DNA from: Candidatus Ruthenibacterium merdavium
GTDB lineage: Bacteria; Bacillota; Clostridia; Oscillospirales; Ruminococcaceae
Direction: 5' to 3'
Length of the DNA: 64,000 nucleotides
Assembly: GCA_019119935.1 (NCBI GenBank)
Contig: DWWA01000008.1
Coordinates: 38,964-102,963 of the forward strand
Below the pieces are notes generated by a model. The model saw only the letters and a program-made list of their open reading frames with translations. It searched no databases and had not been told where the DNA came from. Position 1 is the first letter of the stretch. Each line of letters starts with the position of its first letter. A program made the translations under genes and the position numbers. This document shows positions 42,281 through 51,414 of the stretch, one piece after another.

Positions 42281-45196
42281 TTACGCCTGCGCCTCAATGG
42301 CGGCAAACAGGCTGCGCAAACGGATATTCACGGCGCCGAGGTTGGCGATTTCATCAATTTTCAGCTGCGTATACAGCTTGCCGCCTGCGTGGAGAATTTC
42401 CTGCGTTTCGTCGGTGGTAATGGCGTCTACGCCGCAGCCGAAGCTGACGAGCTGCACGAGGTCCATATCAGCGTGCTGAGTGACGTACTGTGCCGCCGTG
42501 TACAGGCGCGCGTGGTACGTCCACTGATTCAAAACACTGGTGTCGACGTGCCCCACCATGTGGGAAATGCTGTCCTCCGTGATCACCGCCGCGCCGTGGC
42601 TGCAAATGAGCCGTGCGATGCCGTGGTTGATTTCCGGGTCAACATGATAGGGGCGGCCCGACAGCACGATGATGTGGCGGCCTTCACTGCGCGCTTCACG
42701 CATGACGCGCGCGCCCTCCTCGCGCAGCTGCTCCATGTGGCGGGCGTACTCCTGATAGGCGGCATTTGCGGCGGCCTTGACCTGTCCGCGCGTGAGATCC
42801 GGCCAATGCTTTTGGAGAATTTCCGTCATCTTTTTGGGGAAATCGGCCGGACGGTGAATGCCCACATAATCATACAGGAACAGCACGTCTTTTGCTTCCG
42901 GGCAGTTCGCCGCGATGACCTCCGGATAGTACGCAACCACGGGGCAGTTGTAACAGTTGTCGCCGTGGCCCTCATCCACATTGTATGTCATACACGGGTA
43001 AAAGATGGCGTCCGGCTTTTTCAGTGCCAAACGATGAATATGGCCGTGCACCAGTTTGGCGGGGTAGCACACCGTATCCGACGGAATGGTGCTTTGACCT
43101 TCAAGGTACAGCGCGCGGTCGGAAACGCCCGACGTAATGACCGAAAAGCCCAGCTTTGTAAAGAATGTATGCCAGAACGGAAGCAGTTCGTACATATTAA
43201 GCGCCAGCGGCAGGCCGATGACGCCGCGCGGGGCGTTTTCTGTGGGGCCGTACTCTTCCAAAAGCTGTAATTTATAATCATACATATTCAGCGGGTCGTG
43301 CTCGCCTCGGTGCGTGACCGGGCGGTCGCAGCGGTTGCCGCTGATATATTTTTTGCCGCCGGGGAACAGGTTGACGGTGAGTTGGCAGTGGTTGCCGCAC
43401 AGGCCGCACTGCGTGTTTTTCACTTCGTGCGTGAAGGCTTCCAGCGCTTCGGCGCTCAGCAGTGTGGAGTGTGTTTGATGTGCGCGCCGTGCTTTTTCCA
43501 TACCGTACAGCGCTGCGCCGTAAGCGCCCATCAGACCGGCAATATCGGGACGGATGACCTCGGTTTTCATCTCTTGTTCAAACGCGCGCAAAACGGCTTC
43601 ATTGTAGAACGTGCCGCCCTGCACGACGATTTTGCGGCCCAGCTCCTCGGCGCTGGAAGCGCGGATAACCTTATACAGCGCGTTTTTCACCACACTGATG
43701 GAAAGGCCGGCGGAGATGTTTTCAATGGAAGCGCCGTCCTTTTGCGCCTGCTTGACGGACGAGTTCATAAACACCGTGCAGCGGCTGCCCAAATCGACGG
43801 GGCGGTCGGCAAACAAAGCAAGCTCGGCAAACTCGGGCACGGTTTTGCCCATGGCCTCGGCAAATGTCTGCAAAAAGCTGCCGCAGCCGGAGGAACACGC
43901 TTCATTTAAGAAGATATTGGAAATTGCGCCGTCTTCAATTTTAAAGCACTTCATGTCTTGTCCGCCGATGTCGATGACAAAATCAACGTCCGGCATAAAG
44001 TGTTTGGCGGCGGTAAAGTGCGCTACGGTTTCGACAACGCCGTAATCCACGCCGAATGCGCTTTTGACAATGTCCTCGCCGTAGCCCGTGGCCGTGACCG
44101 ACGCAATCTGAACGCCGGGGCAGCGGCGGTAAATGTCCAAAAGCAGCTCTCGGATGATGGGAATGGGGTTGCCGCTGTTGGGCTGATAAGTGGTGTAAAG
44201 CAGCGCGTGGTCTTCGCTGACAACGGCCGATTTCACGGTGGTGGAACCGGCGTCGATGCCGATGTGCACCGGCCCGCATTCGGCGGTAAACTCGCGGCGC
44301 GGCACACAGGCGGCCGCATGGCGGCTGTGAAATTCTTCGTACTCTTCGCGGTTTTTGAACAGCGGCGGATTGTACGCGTAAGAAGCGCCTGCACTATAAT
44401 CGGAAAGGCGCTTTGCCACGTCCTCGAGCGAAAGCTCCTTCGTGGAATACAGCGCCGCGCCCAGCGCTACATAATAAAGACTGTTATCGGGGCAAGTGCC
44501 GGTGACGCCCAGCGCTTTGTCGAAGCTGGCGCGCAGAACGGGCAAAAATGTCAGCGGGCCGCCCAGATACAAAATATTGCCTTTAATTTCGCGCCCCTGC
44601 GCAAGGCCCGCAATCGTTTGGTTCACGACGGCGAAAAAGATGCTGGCCGCGATATCGCTCGTTTGTGCGCCCTGGTTGATCAGAGGCTGAATGTCACTTT
44701 TGGCAAACACGCCGCAGCGCGAAGCGATGGTATACGTTTTTTCTGCCGCAGCGGCGGCTTCGTTCATTTCGTCCGGCGTCATTTTTAACAGCGTGGCCAT
44801 TTGGTCAATGAAAGCGCCGGTGCCGCCTGCGCAGCTGCCGTTCATGCGAACCTCGGTGCCGCCGGTTAAAAACAGGATTTTGGCGTCCTCGCCGCCCAGC
44901 TCGATAACGACGTCGGCATTCGGGGAATAGCGGGAAGCGGCCACGCGGGTGGCGTAAACCTCCTGCACAAACGGAACTTCGCACGACTGGGCAAGCCCCA
45001 TGCCTGCCGAGCCGGAGATGGACAGCATCGCCGGTTGACCGGAAAGCACTTCATTGTGAAGGCGGTGAAGCACCTCGGCCGTTTTTTCGATGATGTGAGA
45101 GAAGTGGCGCTCGTAGGTTTTATAAACGATTTCGCCCTGTTCGTCCAGCACCACACATTTGATGGTGGTAGACCCAATGTCCAACCCGATTTGCAT
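42281..45196 (-). CDS. CoA dehydratase activase-related protein, double ASKHA plus DUF2229
   Basis: The 971-residue protein has two BadF/BadG/HgdC ATPase domains: the first begins DIGSTTIKCVVLDEQG (residue 5) with the Fe-S cysteine loop GSCAGGTGAFIDQM, the second begins GIDAGSTTVKSAVVS (about 317) with EACSSGCGSFLQTFAEAMG. A CGLCGNHCQLTV cluster (about 627) and the DUF2229 region (VITSGVSDRALYLEG, FYPCMTYNVDEG) follow. Activases of this type pass single electrons to a Fe-S partner at the cost of ATP. The partner here is presumably the next gene. The physiological target is unknown. Confidence 0.88.
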   Translation of the reverse strand: MQIGLDIGSTTIKCVVLDEQGEIVYKTYERHFSHIIEKTAEVLHRLHNEVLSGQPAMLSISGSAGMGLAQSCEVPFVQEVYATRVAASRYSPNADVVIELGGEDAKILFLTGGTEVRMNGSCAGGTGAFIDQMATLLKMTPDEMNEAAAAAEKTYTIASRCGVFAKSDIQPLINQGAQTSDIAASIFFAVVNQTIAGLAQGREIKGNILYLGGPLTFLPVLRASFDKALGVTGTCPDNSLYYVALGAALYSTKELSLEDVAKRLSDYSAGASYAYNPPLFKNREEYEEFHSRHAAACVPRREFTAECGPVHIGIDAGSTTVKSAVVSEDHALLYTTYQPNSGNPIPIIRELLLDIYRRCPGVQIASVTATGYGEDIVKSAFGVDYGVVETVAHFTAAKHFMPDVDFVIDIGGQDMKCFKIEDGAISNIFLNEACSSGCGSFLQTFAEAMGKTVPEFAELALFADRPVDLGSRCTVFMNSSVKQAQKDGASIENISAGLSISVVKNALYKVIRASSAEELGRKIVVQGGTFYNEAVLRAFEQEMKTEVIRPDIAGLMGAYGAALYGMEKARRAHQTHSTLLSAEALEAFTHEVKNTQCGLCGNHCQLTVNLFPGGKKYISGNRCDRPVTHRGEHDPLNMYDYKLQLLEEYGPTENAPRGVIGLPLALNMYELLPFWHTFFTKLGFSVITSGVSDRALYLEGQSTIPSDTVCYPAKLVHGHIHRLALKKPDAIFYPCMTYNVDEGHGDNCYNCPVVAYYPEVIAANCPEAKDVLFLYDYVGIHRPADFPKKMTEILQKHWPDLTRGQVKAAANAAYQEYARHMEQLREEGARVMREARSEGRHIIVLSGRPYHVDPEINHGIARLICSHGAAVITEDSISHMVGHVDTSVLNQWTYHARLYTAAQYVTQHADMDLVQLVSFGCGVDAITTDETQEILHAGGKLYTQLKIDEIANLGAVNIRLRSLFAAIEAQA

Positions 45197-45283
45197 GTGA
45201 CAGCTCCTTTATGTATGAAGTAAGTGCCAAAACACCTTGCGCCGTTTTGACAGGTTTTTATGATTTTAGATGTTATCTTTTAT

Positions 45284-45313
45284 ATTCTACTCCGTTTAGA
45301 GGGGAAAAAGCAA
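45284..45313 (-). promoter_or_regulatory. Promoter of the activase operon
   Basis: On the minus strand TTGCTT (45313-45308) and TAGAAT (45289-45284) are 18 bases apart, about 85 bases before the start codon. Confidence 0.6.
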
Positions 45314-45469
45314 GAAGTGGAATATACGCACTTTGCGGTAAAATAAGATTTTTTTTGTATACTTTGCGCATGAAAGCGAATAAAAACAAATTGAAAAGCC
45401 AAATATTTCCCGCAAAGAGGAAAAAACAGGCTTTTTGGCCGTTAAAACAAAATTTTTTTAAAAAAACAC

Positions 45470-45498
45470 TTGCTTTTCCGAGAAAAAAATGATATCAT
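45470..45498 (+). promoter_or_regulatory. Promoter of rpsT
   Basis: TTGCTT (45470-45475) and TATCAT (45493-45498) are 17 bases apart, with a short leader of about 30 bases to a strong AAGGAGGTGG site. Confidence 0.75.
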
Positions 45499-45534
45499 GA
45501 ATTGCACTGTTATGGGTATTAAGGAGGTGGTACG

Positions 45535-45798
45535 ATGCCTAACATTAAGTCTCAGAAAGACCGTGTCGTGCAAAGCAAGAAAGAGGCAGCGCACAACAAA
45601 GCGATCAAGTCCAACCTGAAAACAGTCGTGAAGAAGGCTGACGCCGCCATTTCCGCCGGCGCTGCTGACATGAACGACAAGGTGAAAATTGCAGCATCTG
45701 CGATTGACAAGGCTGCAAGCAAGGGTGTTCTGCACAAGAACACTGCAAGCCGCAAGGTTGCTCGCCTGGCAAAGGCGGCACACAAGGCTGCGCAATAA
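45535..45798 (+). CDS. rpsT: 30S ribosomal protein S20
   Basis: The 87-residue basic, all-helical protein binds 16S rRNA in the small subunit. MPNIKSQKDRVVQSKKEAAHN at the N terminus and GVLHKNTASRKVARLAKAAH at the C terminus are diagnostic for S20. It is monocistronic with a strong ribosome binding site and its own terminator. Confidence 0.97.
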   Translation: MPNIKSQKDRVVQSKKEAAHNKAIKSNLKTVVKKADAAISAGAADMNDKVKIAASAIDKAASKGVLHKNTASRKVARLAKAAHKAAQ

Positions 45799-45810
45799 GA
45801 ACGCGACATA

Positions 45811-45841
45811 AAACCGCTCTCTGTTCAGAGGGCGGTTTTTT
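45811..45841 (+). terminator. Terminator of rpsT
   Basis: AAACCGC(T)CTCT pairs with AGAG(G)GCGGTTT around GTTC, followed by T residues, 13 bases after the stop. Confidence 0.85.
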
Positions 45842-45862
45842 GATGTTTGAGTTTGAAACTTG

Positions 45863-45990
45863 AGAGTGTCGAAAAACGGCCGGCTGATTCAGAAAGGAGC
45901 CGTGCTGTAAGGGGAAAAAGGGGCTGGTACCCTTTTCCATTTGAGATAGGAACACGGTTTGTGAAAAAGCAAAGCTTTTTCGACAAATTG
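45863..45990 (+). repeat. Dispersed intergenic repeat, copy B
   Basis: About 128 bases, collinear with copy A at 63715-63845. Shared blocks are GTGTCGAAAAAC, TGATTCAGAAAGGAGCC, GCTGTAAGGGGAAAAAGG, CCCTTTTCCATTTGAGATAGG and a hairpin GAAAAAGC-AAA-GCTTTTTC flanked by TTTGT/ACAAA. It lies between rpsT and the converging spoVAE gene and is followed directly by a perfect 16-pair terminator hairpin. Confidence 0.8.
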
Positions 45991-46026
45991 GAAGGGGGCG
46001 CTGTGCCGATGCACAGCGCCCCCTTC
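45991..46026. terminator. Perfect 16-pair hairpin after spoVAE
   Basis: GAAGGGGGCGCTGTGC pairs with GCACAGCGCCCCCTTC around CGAT, eight bases beyond the spoVAE stop. T tracts are weak on both strands, but the stem is very stable. Confidence 0.7.
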
Positions 46027-46033
46027 TTTCCTA

Positions 46034-46390
46034 TCAGCTTTGATCCCGGCTTTTAGAGATAACCGAAAGCAAAAAGCCCGTGGTAAGACTGGCGGTGATG
46101 CCTGCCGCCGCGGCGGTAAACCCGCCGGTGAGCGCTCCCAAAAGGCCGCGTTCAGCAACGGCATCCAGCACGCCTTGGGCCAGAAGGTGGCCAAAGCCCA
46201 GCAAAGGCACCGTTGCACCCGCGCCTGCAAACTCGGCCAGCGGCTCGTACAGGCCAAGCGCCGACAAAACCACGCCGCTGACCACAAACGCCACCAAAAT
46301 GCGCGCCGGGGTAAGTTTTGTGAGGTCGATCAACAGCTGACCCAGCACACAAAGCGCGCCGCCGACAACAAAAGCCCAAACGTAGTTCAT
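46034..46390 (-). CDS. spoVAE: Stage V sporulation protein AE
   Basis: The 118-residue membrane protein starts at MNYVWAFVVGGALCVLGQ, overlapping the spoVAD stop by four bases. Three or four helices and the segment TVPLLGFGHLLAQGVLDAV identify the SpoVAC/SpoVAE family. It belongs to the SpoVA channel in the spore inner membrane that moves dipicolinic acid into the forespore and out on germination. Confidence 0.92.
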   Translation of the reverse strand: MNYVWAFVVGGALCVLGQLLIDLTKLTPARILVAFVVSGVVLSALGLYEPLAEFAGAGATVPLLGFGHLLAQGVLDAVAERGLLGALTGGFTAAAAGITASLTTGFLLSVISKSRDQS

Positions 46391-47409
46391 GACTGACCCT
46401 CCTCTGTCGGGCCGCACACCTCAATAAGATGCGCAACGCCCGGAATACTTTCGCCTTGCAATGATGTGATTTGGCTCATCAGCGCCCCGGTTGACATCAG
46501 CAGACAGCGCTTCATTCGGCCGTCGGAAAGGCGGGGCAGAATGTGTGCGCAGAACACGGAGGCGCTGCATCCTGCCCCGGAGCCGCCCGCGCCGACATTT
46601 TGTGTTTCGCGGTCGAACACTATCATGCCGCAGTCGGAATGGTTGTCCAGCACAAAGCCTTCCTGCTGCAAAAGCGTGCGCAGAAGCCGTGTGCCGACAA
46701 TGCCGAGATCGCCGGTATAAATGCGGTCGTAATCGGCGGGAGCGGTTTCGGTATCCCGAAAAAAGCGCAGCAGAGTTTCGCAGGCGGCCGGCGCCATGGC
46801 TGCGCCCATATTATTGATGTCTGTAACATTAAAGTCCCGCACGCGCCCGAATACCGCTTTTGTAATGCGGGGGTGCTTGCCTTCATCGGCCTGAGATAAA
46901 ACCGCACACCCTGCGCCTGTTACCGTCCACTGTGAGGTGGGGGTGCGCTTACCGCCGTAATCGAGCGGCGTGCGGAACTGGCGCTCGGCGGAGCAAAAAT
47001 GGCTGGAGGTGCACACAGCGGCGCGGCGCATTGCGTGCGTCGCAACTAAGCACGCGGCAAGCCCCATTCCCTCGGCAAAGGTACTGCACGCGCCGTAAAG
47101 CCCCAAAAAAGGCGTATCGATACTGCGCATGAGATAGCCCGAAGCGGTGCATTGACACTGCAAGTCGCCCGCGAATACGCCGTCGAGGTGAGGCGCCTGC
47201 AAGTGTGATTTTTGCAGTGCCGTTTCCAAAGCACTGCGTGCAAACGCCTGTTCGGCCGCTTCCCATGTGGTTTGCCCCATGCGCGTGTCGGGGTAAAGCG
47301 CGTCAAATTCGGCGGAAAGCGGACCTTCGCTTTCCTTCTTTCCCGCGGCACTGCCCCAGCCGATGACAGCGGGGGCCTGTTCAAAGAAAATGGTATCGCC
47401 TTTTCGCAT
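46387..47409 (-). CDS. spoVAD: Stage V sporulation protein AD
   Basis: The 340-residue protein has a thiolase-like fold: GLYGACSTFAEGMGLAA with the Cys-like position near residue 108, TSSHFCSAERQFR near 133, and VGAGGSGAGCSASVF near 272. SpoVAD binds dipicolinic acid in the SpoVA complex. AGGAGG stands 9 bases before the ATG. On the minus strand GCATATT lies about 90 bases upstream, a possible sigma-G -35, without a clear -10. SpoVAC, normally just before it, is 11 kb away. Confidence 0.95.
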   Translation of the reverse strand: MRKGDTIFFEQAPAVIGWGSAAGKKESEGPLSAEFDALYPDTRMGQTTWEAAEQAFARSALETALQKSHLQAPHLDGVFAGDLQCQCTASGYLMRSIDTPFLGLYGACSTFAEGMGLAACLVATHAMRRAAVCTSSHFCSAERQFRTPLDYGGKRTPTSQWTVTGAGCAVLSQADEGKHPRITKAVFGRVRDFNVTDINNMGAAMAPAACETLLRFFRDTETAPADYDRIYTGDLGIVGTRLLRTLLQQEGFVLDNHSDCGMIVFDRETQNVGAGGSGAGCSASVFCAHILPRLSDGRMKRCLLMSTGALMSQITSLQGESIPGVAHLIEVCGPTEEGQS

Positions 47410-47652
47410 GGGTGTTTCCTCCTGTTGCAGCGCGGCGCGAAAAGCGGCGCGTATTTACTGATAGCGTTTCCCGCATAAGGCAAAAATATGCATGGTTTAG
47501 ACACATAATCAGCAATAAAGAGAAAGGAAGATATTGCTGTTGCAAAATTGTTGTAAAGCCTAAAAAAGCAAAATTTATTGGGCGTATTAGACAGAAAATA
47601 AAAATGATTTTTTTAGAAAACAGCAAAAATCACGTTAAAAGCAAATTTTTTG

Positions 47653-47681
47653 TTGACATTCCTGCAAAAAAGAGTTACGCT
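47653..47681 (+). promoter_or_regulatory. Promoter of the second sugar locus
   Basis: TTGACA (47653-47658) and TACGCT (47676-47681) are 17 bases apart, just upstream of two AAAACGTTTT operators. Confidence 0.7.
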
Positions 47682-47695
47682 GAACCCAACGAACA

Positions 47696-47705
47696 AAAAC
47701 GTTTT
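47696..47705. promoter_or_regulatory. LacI-type operator 1, AAAACGTTTT
   Basis: A perfect palindrome with central CG, in the context CAAAAACGTTTTCGGAAA, about 8 bases after the expected transcription start. The same 17 bases, with one change, recur 56 bases downstream. Confidence 0.65.
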
Positions 47706-47751
47706 CGGAAACACTCTCACAAAGAGAGAGATGAACGAAAGCGCAAAATCA

Positions 47752-47761
47752 AAAACGTTTT
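47752..47761. promoter_or_regulatory. LacI-type operator 2, AAAACGTTTT
   Basis: Second copy, in the context CAAAAACGTTTTTGGAAA, overlapping the ribosome binding region of the LacI gene. Centre-to-centre distance from operator 1 is 56 bases, which would suit loop formation or cooperative binding. Confidence 0.65.
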
Positions 47762-47780
47762 TGGAAAGGAGTGTCGGCAG

Positions 47781-48806
47781 ATGGCAGTATCAATTCGAGA
47801 AGTAGCAAGAGCGGCAAACGTATCTGTCAGCACGGTATCGCGCGCACTGAACGGATACACAGATGTGAGTGAGGAAACACGCTGCCGCATTGAAACCGTA
47901 GTGCGTGAATTAGGCTATTCGCCGAACGTGAGCGCGAAAACACTTTCCTCCAAGGCGAAAAATAACGTGGCACTGCTGGTATCGGATTTGGATTCCGTCA
48001 GTCAGATGGACGGGTTTACGGATAATTTAATTCGCGGTGCGTATCAATACATGAACGAAATGGGAAGCACTGTGGCGATGTACGGCATTAACACCAAAAT
48101 GCAGCACGAAAAAACATTGGAAGATTTTTGCCATGAATACAGCCTTTCGGGCGTGATGCTCATGGGCTTGAAGCTGGGAGATCCCTATTTGACTCAATGT
48201 GAAAGCTTATCGTTGCCGTGTGTTGGGGTGGATATTGACCTCAAAGGACCGCACTCGGCATATGTAACAACCGATGACGAACGTGCATTTGAAGAAATTA
48301 CCGACTATGTTTTGGCGCAGGGGCATCGGCAGCTTGTCTTAGTAAAAGGCAAGGAAGAAGCGGCAGTAACCTATGCGCGCGAAAAAGGATTTTTCAGCGC
48401 AATGCAAAGCAGTGGGATTTGTTTAAGTGACGATTGCGTTTTGGCTTGCCGTTTTCACGAGGAAACGGCTTACCGAAAAACGCGGCGGTATTTGAAAGAA
48501 CATCCGAAACGCGGAACAGCATTTGTCTGCATGAGCGATTTGATGGCACTGGGCGTATGCCGTGCCATTGCCGATGAAGGGTATCGAGTACCGGAGGATT
48601 TTTCCGTGACAGGTTTTGACGGTATGTACTTTTTAAATTATATCAAGCCGGGAATTACCACGGTAGACCAAAACATTACACAAAAAGGTTATGCCGGTAT
48701 GAAAGCGCTGATGGGGATGATACGCGGGGAGACAGTAGACCGTGAAATTTTGGTTCCCCACAGCATTATTGAACGGGAGTCGGTTTTAAAAACAGGAGAA
48801 AAATAA
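47781..48806 (+). CDS. LacI family regulator of the alpha-glucoside locus
   Basis: The 341-residue protein starts at MAVSIREVARAANVSVSTVSRALNG after GGAAAGGAGTG. The helix-turn-helix is at residues 4-26; the effector domain ends with ITTVDQNITQKGYAGMKAL, typical of sugar-binding LacI members. Two identical palindromes lie in its own leader, so it is probably autoregulated and controls the transporter and catabolic genes that follow on the same strand. Confidence 0.92.
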   Translation: MAVSIREVARAANVSVSTVSRALNGYTDVSEETRCRIETVVRELGYSPNVSAKTLSSKAKNNVALLVSDLDSVSQMDGFTDNLIRGAYQYMNEMGSTVAMYGINTKMQHEKTLEDFCHEYSLSGVMLMGLKLGDPYLTQCESLSLPCVGVDIDLKGPHSAYVTTDDERAFEEITDYVLAQGHRQLVLVKGKEEAAVTYAREKGFFSAMQSSGICLSDDCVLACRFHEETAYRKTRRYLKEHPKRGTAFVCMSDLMALGVCRAIADEGYRVPEDFSVTGFDGMYFLNYIKPGITTVDQNITQKGYAGMKALMGMIRGETVDREILVPHSIIERESVLKTGEK

Positions 48807-48946
48807 ATTGCTTTTAACACAGCGCTTTGAAAAGGTGCGGTGTTGAGATAGGCAGGTGCTGTTTGGCGTACTTGGAGCGTCGGACATGCGAATTGCACTG
48901 TCGCGCGCGGTGCAGACGCGAGAAGCCCGGCCGGATGAGGCTGACG

Positions 48947-48968
48947 GAAAAACGGGACGCCGTTTTTC
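48947..48968 (+). other. Hairpin between LacI gene and binding-protein gene
   Basis: GAAAAACGG pairs with CCGTTTTTC around GACG. It has no T tract after it and may act as a processing or partial-termination site that separates regulator from transporter expression. Confidence 0.4.
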
Positions 48969-49032
48969 GTGGCAGCGTTATCCAGAGGAAAAGAAGATTA
49001 CGACACAAGATTTTTTCAGGAGGTTGATGAGA

Positions 49033-50391
49033 ATGATGTGGAAAAAAGCAGCGGCCCTGGCAATGGCGGCCATGATGTCCCTGAGCCTTGCGGCATGTGC
49101 AGGTGGTTCCGGCGATTCCGGCGCAGCGCAAACGGGAACAGGTTCCGGGACAAGCGGCGAAGTAATTGAAATTTCTTTTCCCACCTATATGGCGGGTGAA
49201 AATGTGGGTGCGGTGTTCTTCTTGCCGCAGGTAGAGCGCTTTAACAAGGCTTATGAAGGCAAGTACAAAATTACCATTGAAGAAGTGCCTCAGGCTGCTT
49301 ATGCCGATAAAATTAAACAGCTGGCGCTTCAGGATCAGCTGCCCGTTTTGGTGCATGCGCCCGGTTCCGGCGGCATTGATACCCAGTGGTTCAACCAAGT
49401 GGTAGTTGCTAATGATATGGCTTATGATTTGACTTCGTTTGCCGAGGACAACCCCGAAACGGCTGCCAACTGGATTCCAGAGTCGGTGGATTTCTGCACA
49501 GTGGACGGCAAGCTGATTTGCAAACCCTTGAGCGTTCTCAAGCCCGTAGGACTGTACTACAACAGCTCGATGTACTCCCCGGAAAAAAATATCCGTGATA
49601 TGACTATGGATGAATTTGTGGAGAGCTTGGGAGACAACAAAATTGCGTTTATGACCGGTGAAAACGGCTGGACAACCGGACTGATGCTTTCTGCGCTGAT
49701 TGCCAACGAAGAGGGCGGCGTGGAGCTGATGAACGCGAGCGCAGCAGACAAACTGTGGGACTACAACAACCCCATCATTATCAGTGCAGTGGAAAAATTG
49801 CAAAAGATGCTGCAAAACAATGCAACAGCTAACACCGTTGGTGCGGCTTATGCCGATGCAGCAAACGCATTTATGAGCAAGAGCGGCGCAGTAATTTGCA
49901 ACGGCTCTTGGATGGCTTCGGAATTTACCGAGGAGTCGAAGGACAAATGGAGCAATGACTTTAACGGCGCTGACGTAAAAACAACGATTTATCCGGGCAA
50001 TGTTGCCTTGGCAAACCCTGCAACGTATGGTGAATTCTGGATTGCAAATTCGGCAAGCGATGCTGAAAAAGAAGCCGCAGAAGCATTTTTGGCTTTCCGC
50101 GATTCTCAGGCCGAGATTGAAGCGCTGATTTTGGCCGAGGGCGGCACCGCACCTCAGCTGACCTATTCCGAAGAATTTTTAACGAAGCTTCAGGAGGAGC
50201 CGCTGCTGTATGAGCTGGCACAAAGCATGAACGAGGACACCACCTACTGCGTGGCAGTGGGCGACGTGCTGCCCGCGTCCGTAGCAGACAGCGAATTTGG
50301 CAAGCTGCTGCCCAAGCTGATTGACAACACGCTGACGGCACAGCAGTTCTGTGAGGAGCTGACGAAAAAGGCACAGGAAGCAAAGCAATAA
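49033..50391 (+). CDS. Sugar ABC transporter substrate-binding lipoprotein
   Basis: The product is 452 residues from MMWKKAAALAMAAMM (AGGAGG nine bases upstream). The lipobox LAAC places the lipid-modified Cys at 22, followed by a Gly/Ser-rich linker. The mature part is a family 1 (MalE/UgpB-like) binding protein (VPQAAYADKIKQLALQ near residue 83; AFMSKSGAVICNGSWMASEF near 282). It should bind the oligosaccharide used by the downstream GH65 phosphorylase. Confidence 0.93.
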   Translation: MMWKKAAALAMAAMMSLSLAACAGGSGDSGAAQTGTGSGTSGEVIEISFPTYMAGENVGAVFFLPQVERFNKAYEGKYKITIEEVPQAAYADKIKQLALQDQLPVLVHAPGSGGIDTQWFNQVVVANDMAYDLTSFAEDNPETAANWIPESVDFCTVDGKLICKPLSVLKPVGLYYNSSMYSPEKNIRDMTMDEFVESLGDNKIAFMTGENGWTTGLMLSALIANEEGGVELMNASAADKLWDYNNPIIISAVEKLQKMLQNNATANTVGAAYADAANAFMSKSGAVICNGSWMASEFTEESKDKWSNDFNGADVKTTIYPGNVALANPATYGEFWIANSASDAEKEAAEAFLAFRDSQAEIEALILAEGGTAPQLTYSEEFLTKLQEEPLLYELAQSMNEDTTYCVAVGDVLPASVADSEFGKLLPKLIDNTLTAQQFCEELTKKAQEAKQ

Positions 50392-50491
50392 AAGCGCAGC
50401 AAGGGGGCCGGCGGCATGACGAGTGCATACCGCCGGCTTTTGTATTAAAAAGCGCATTACAGTATTGCAGCATAAGAAAGGGGTTGTTTTT

Positions 50492-51388
50492 TTGAAAGCG
50501 GCAAAAATAGAAACCGGCAAGCTGGAAAAAAGAAATTATAAGTGGATTTACTTATTCTTGCTTCCCTCGGTTTTAGTGTTTTTGATGTTCTACTTACAGC
50601 CGATTCTGACAGTGTTTTACACCTCCTTCACCAAGTGGGACGGCTTTAATGCGCCTACTTTTATCGGCTTGGAAAACTATATCAATTTGTTCCAAAACCA
50701 AGCGTTTTTAATTTCACTGAAAAATATTCTGCTTTGGTCGCTGATTGCGGCAACGCTTCACGTTGGCTTTGGCGTACTGGTGGCTTTTGTGCTGTACCAC
50801 CGCCCGAAGGGCTGGAAAGTGACACGTGCGGTTTTTATGGTGCCGAACGTGATTTCCGCCGCTGCCTGGGCCATGATCTATAAGTTTATCTTCAACGACA
50901 GCATGGGTATTTTAAACACCCTGATTCGCAAGTTTGATCCGAATTTCCATGTACAGTGGTTTTATAATTCACCCTATGCGTTTTGGGCCGTAACGCTCAC
51001 ATGGCTGTTTTATGCTGTCATTGTCACATTGGTGGTACTCAACGACTTGATGGCAATTCCCCAGGAACTTACCGAAGCGGCGCGCATTGACGGTGCATCC
51101 GGCTGGCAGATTACGCGCTATATCCATTTGCCGCTGTGCCGCAACGCAATTGGCACGGGCATTATCTGCTCGATGACTTCGCGCGTGGCAATGTATGAAC
51201 AAATTGCGCTGACAACGGCCGGCGGCCCCGGTGACGACACAATGAACCTGCCGATTATTTTGGTGAAGTCCATTCAGGATATGAAGTATGGCTATGCCAA
51301 CGCAAACGGCGTGATTATGTTTTTGCTGGGCCTTGTGATTTTGGCCGTCATCAATAAAGCGTTTAAAATGAATGAAAACGTTTATTAA
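50492..51388 (+). CDS. Sugar ABC transporter permease (MalF/UgpA type)
   Basis: The product has 298 residues from a TTG start (LKAAKIETGKLEKRNYKW) with AGAAAGGGG eight bases upstream; the frame is open further but without a site. Six transmembrane helices and the EAA loop ELTEAARIDGASGWQITRYIHLP near residue 200 are present. It pairs with the following, frameshifted permease. Confidence 0.92.
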   Translation: MKAAKIETGKLEKRNYKWIYLFLLPSVLVFLMFYLQPILTVFYTSFTKWDGFNAPTFIGLENYINLFQNQAFLISLKNILLWSLIAATLHVGFGVLVAFVLYHRPKGWKVTRAVFMVPNVISAAAWAMIYKFIFNDSMGILNTLIRKFDPNFHVQWFYNSPYAFWAVTLTWLFYAVIVTLVVLNDLMAIPQELTEAARIDGASGWQITRYIHLPLCRNAIGTGIICSMTSRVAMYEQIALTTAGGPGDDTMNLPIILVKSIQDMKYGYANANGVIMFLLGLVILAVINKAFKMNENVY

Positions 51389-51414
51389 ATAAACGCAAAA
51401 AGGGGGAACACGTT

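Larger units (their letters stand above)
45197..45534. other. AT-rich divergent intergenic region, activase / rpsT
   Basis: This 338-base gap holds the activase promoter (45284-45313, minus) and the rpsT promoter (45470-45498, plus). Between them is AT-rich DNA with a TATACT at 45356-45361 and a 41-codon lysine-rich ORF that has no ribosome binding site and looks spurious. No RNA gene or riboswitch was recognised. Confidence 0.6.
47410..47780. other. Divergent intergenic region spoVAD / LacI regulator
   Basis: This 371-base gap contains the spoVAD ribosome binding site and possible sporulation promoter (to about 47505), AT-rich DNA without recognisable features (47505-47650), and the LacI gene promoter with two operators (47653-47761). 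No coding sequence is supported here even though the LacI frame is open back to 47412. Confidence 0.6.

Noticed and set aside
45370..45492. Lysine-rich 40-codon ORF before rpsT
   Set aside because: No ribosome binding site; composition reflects A-rich promoter DNA and it overlaps the rpsT promoter.
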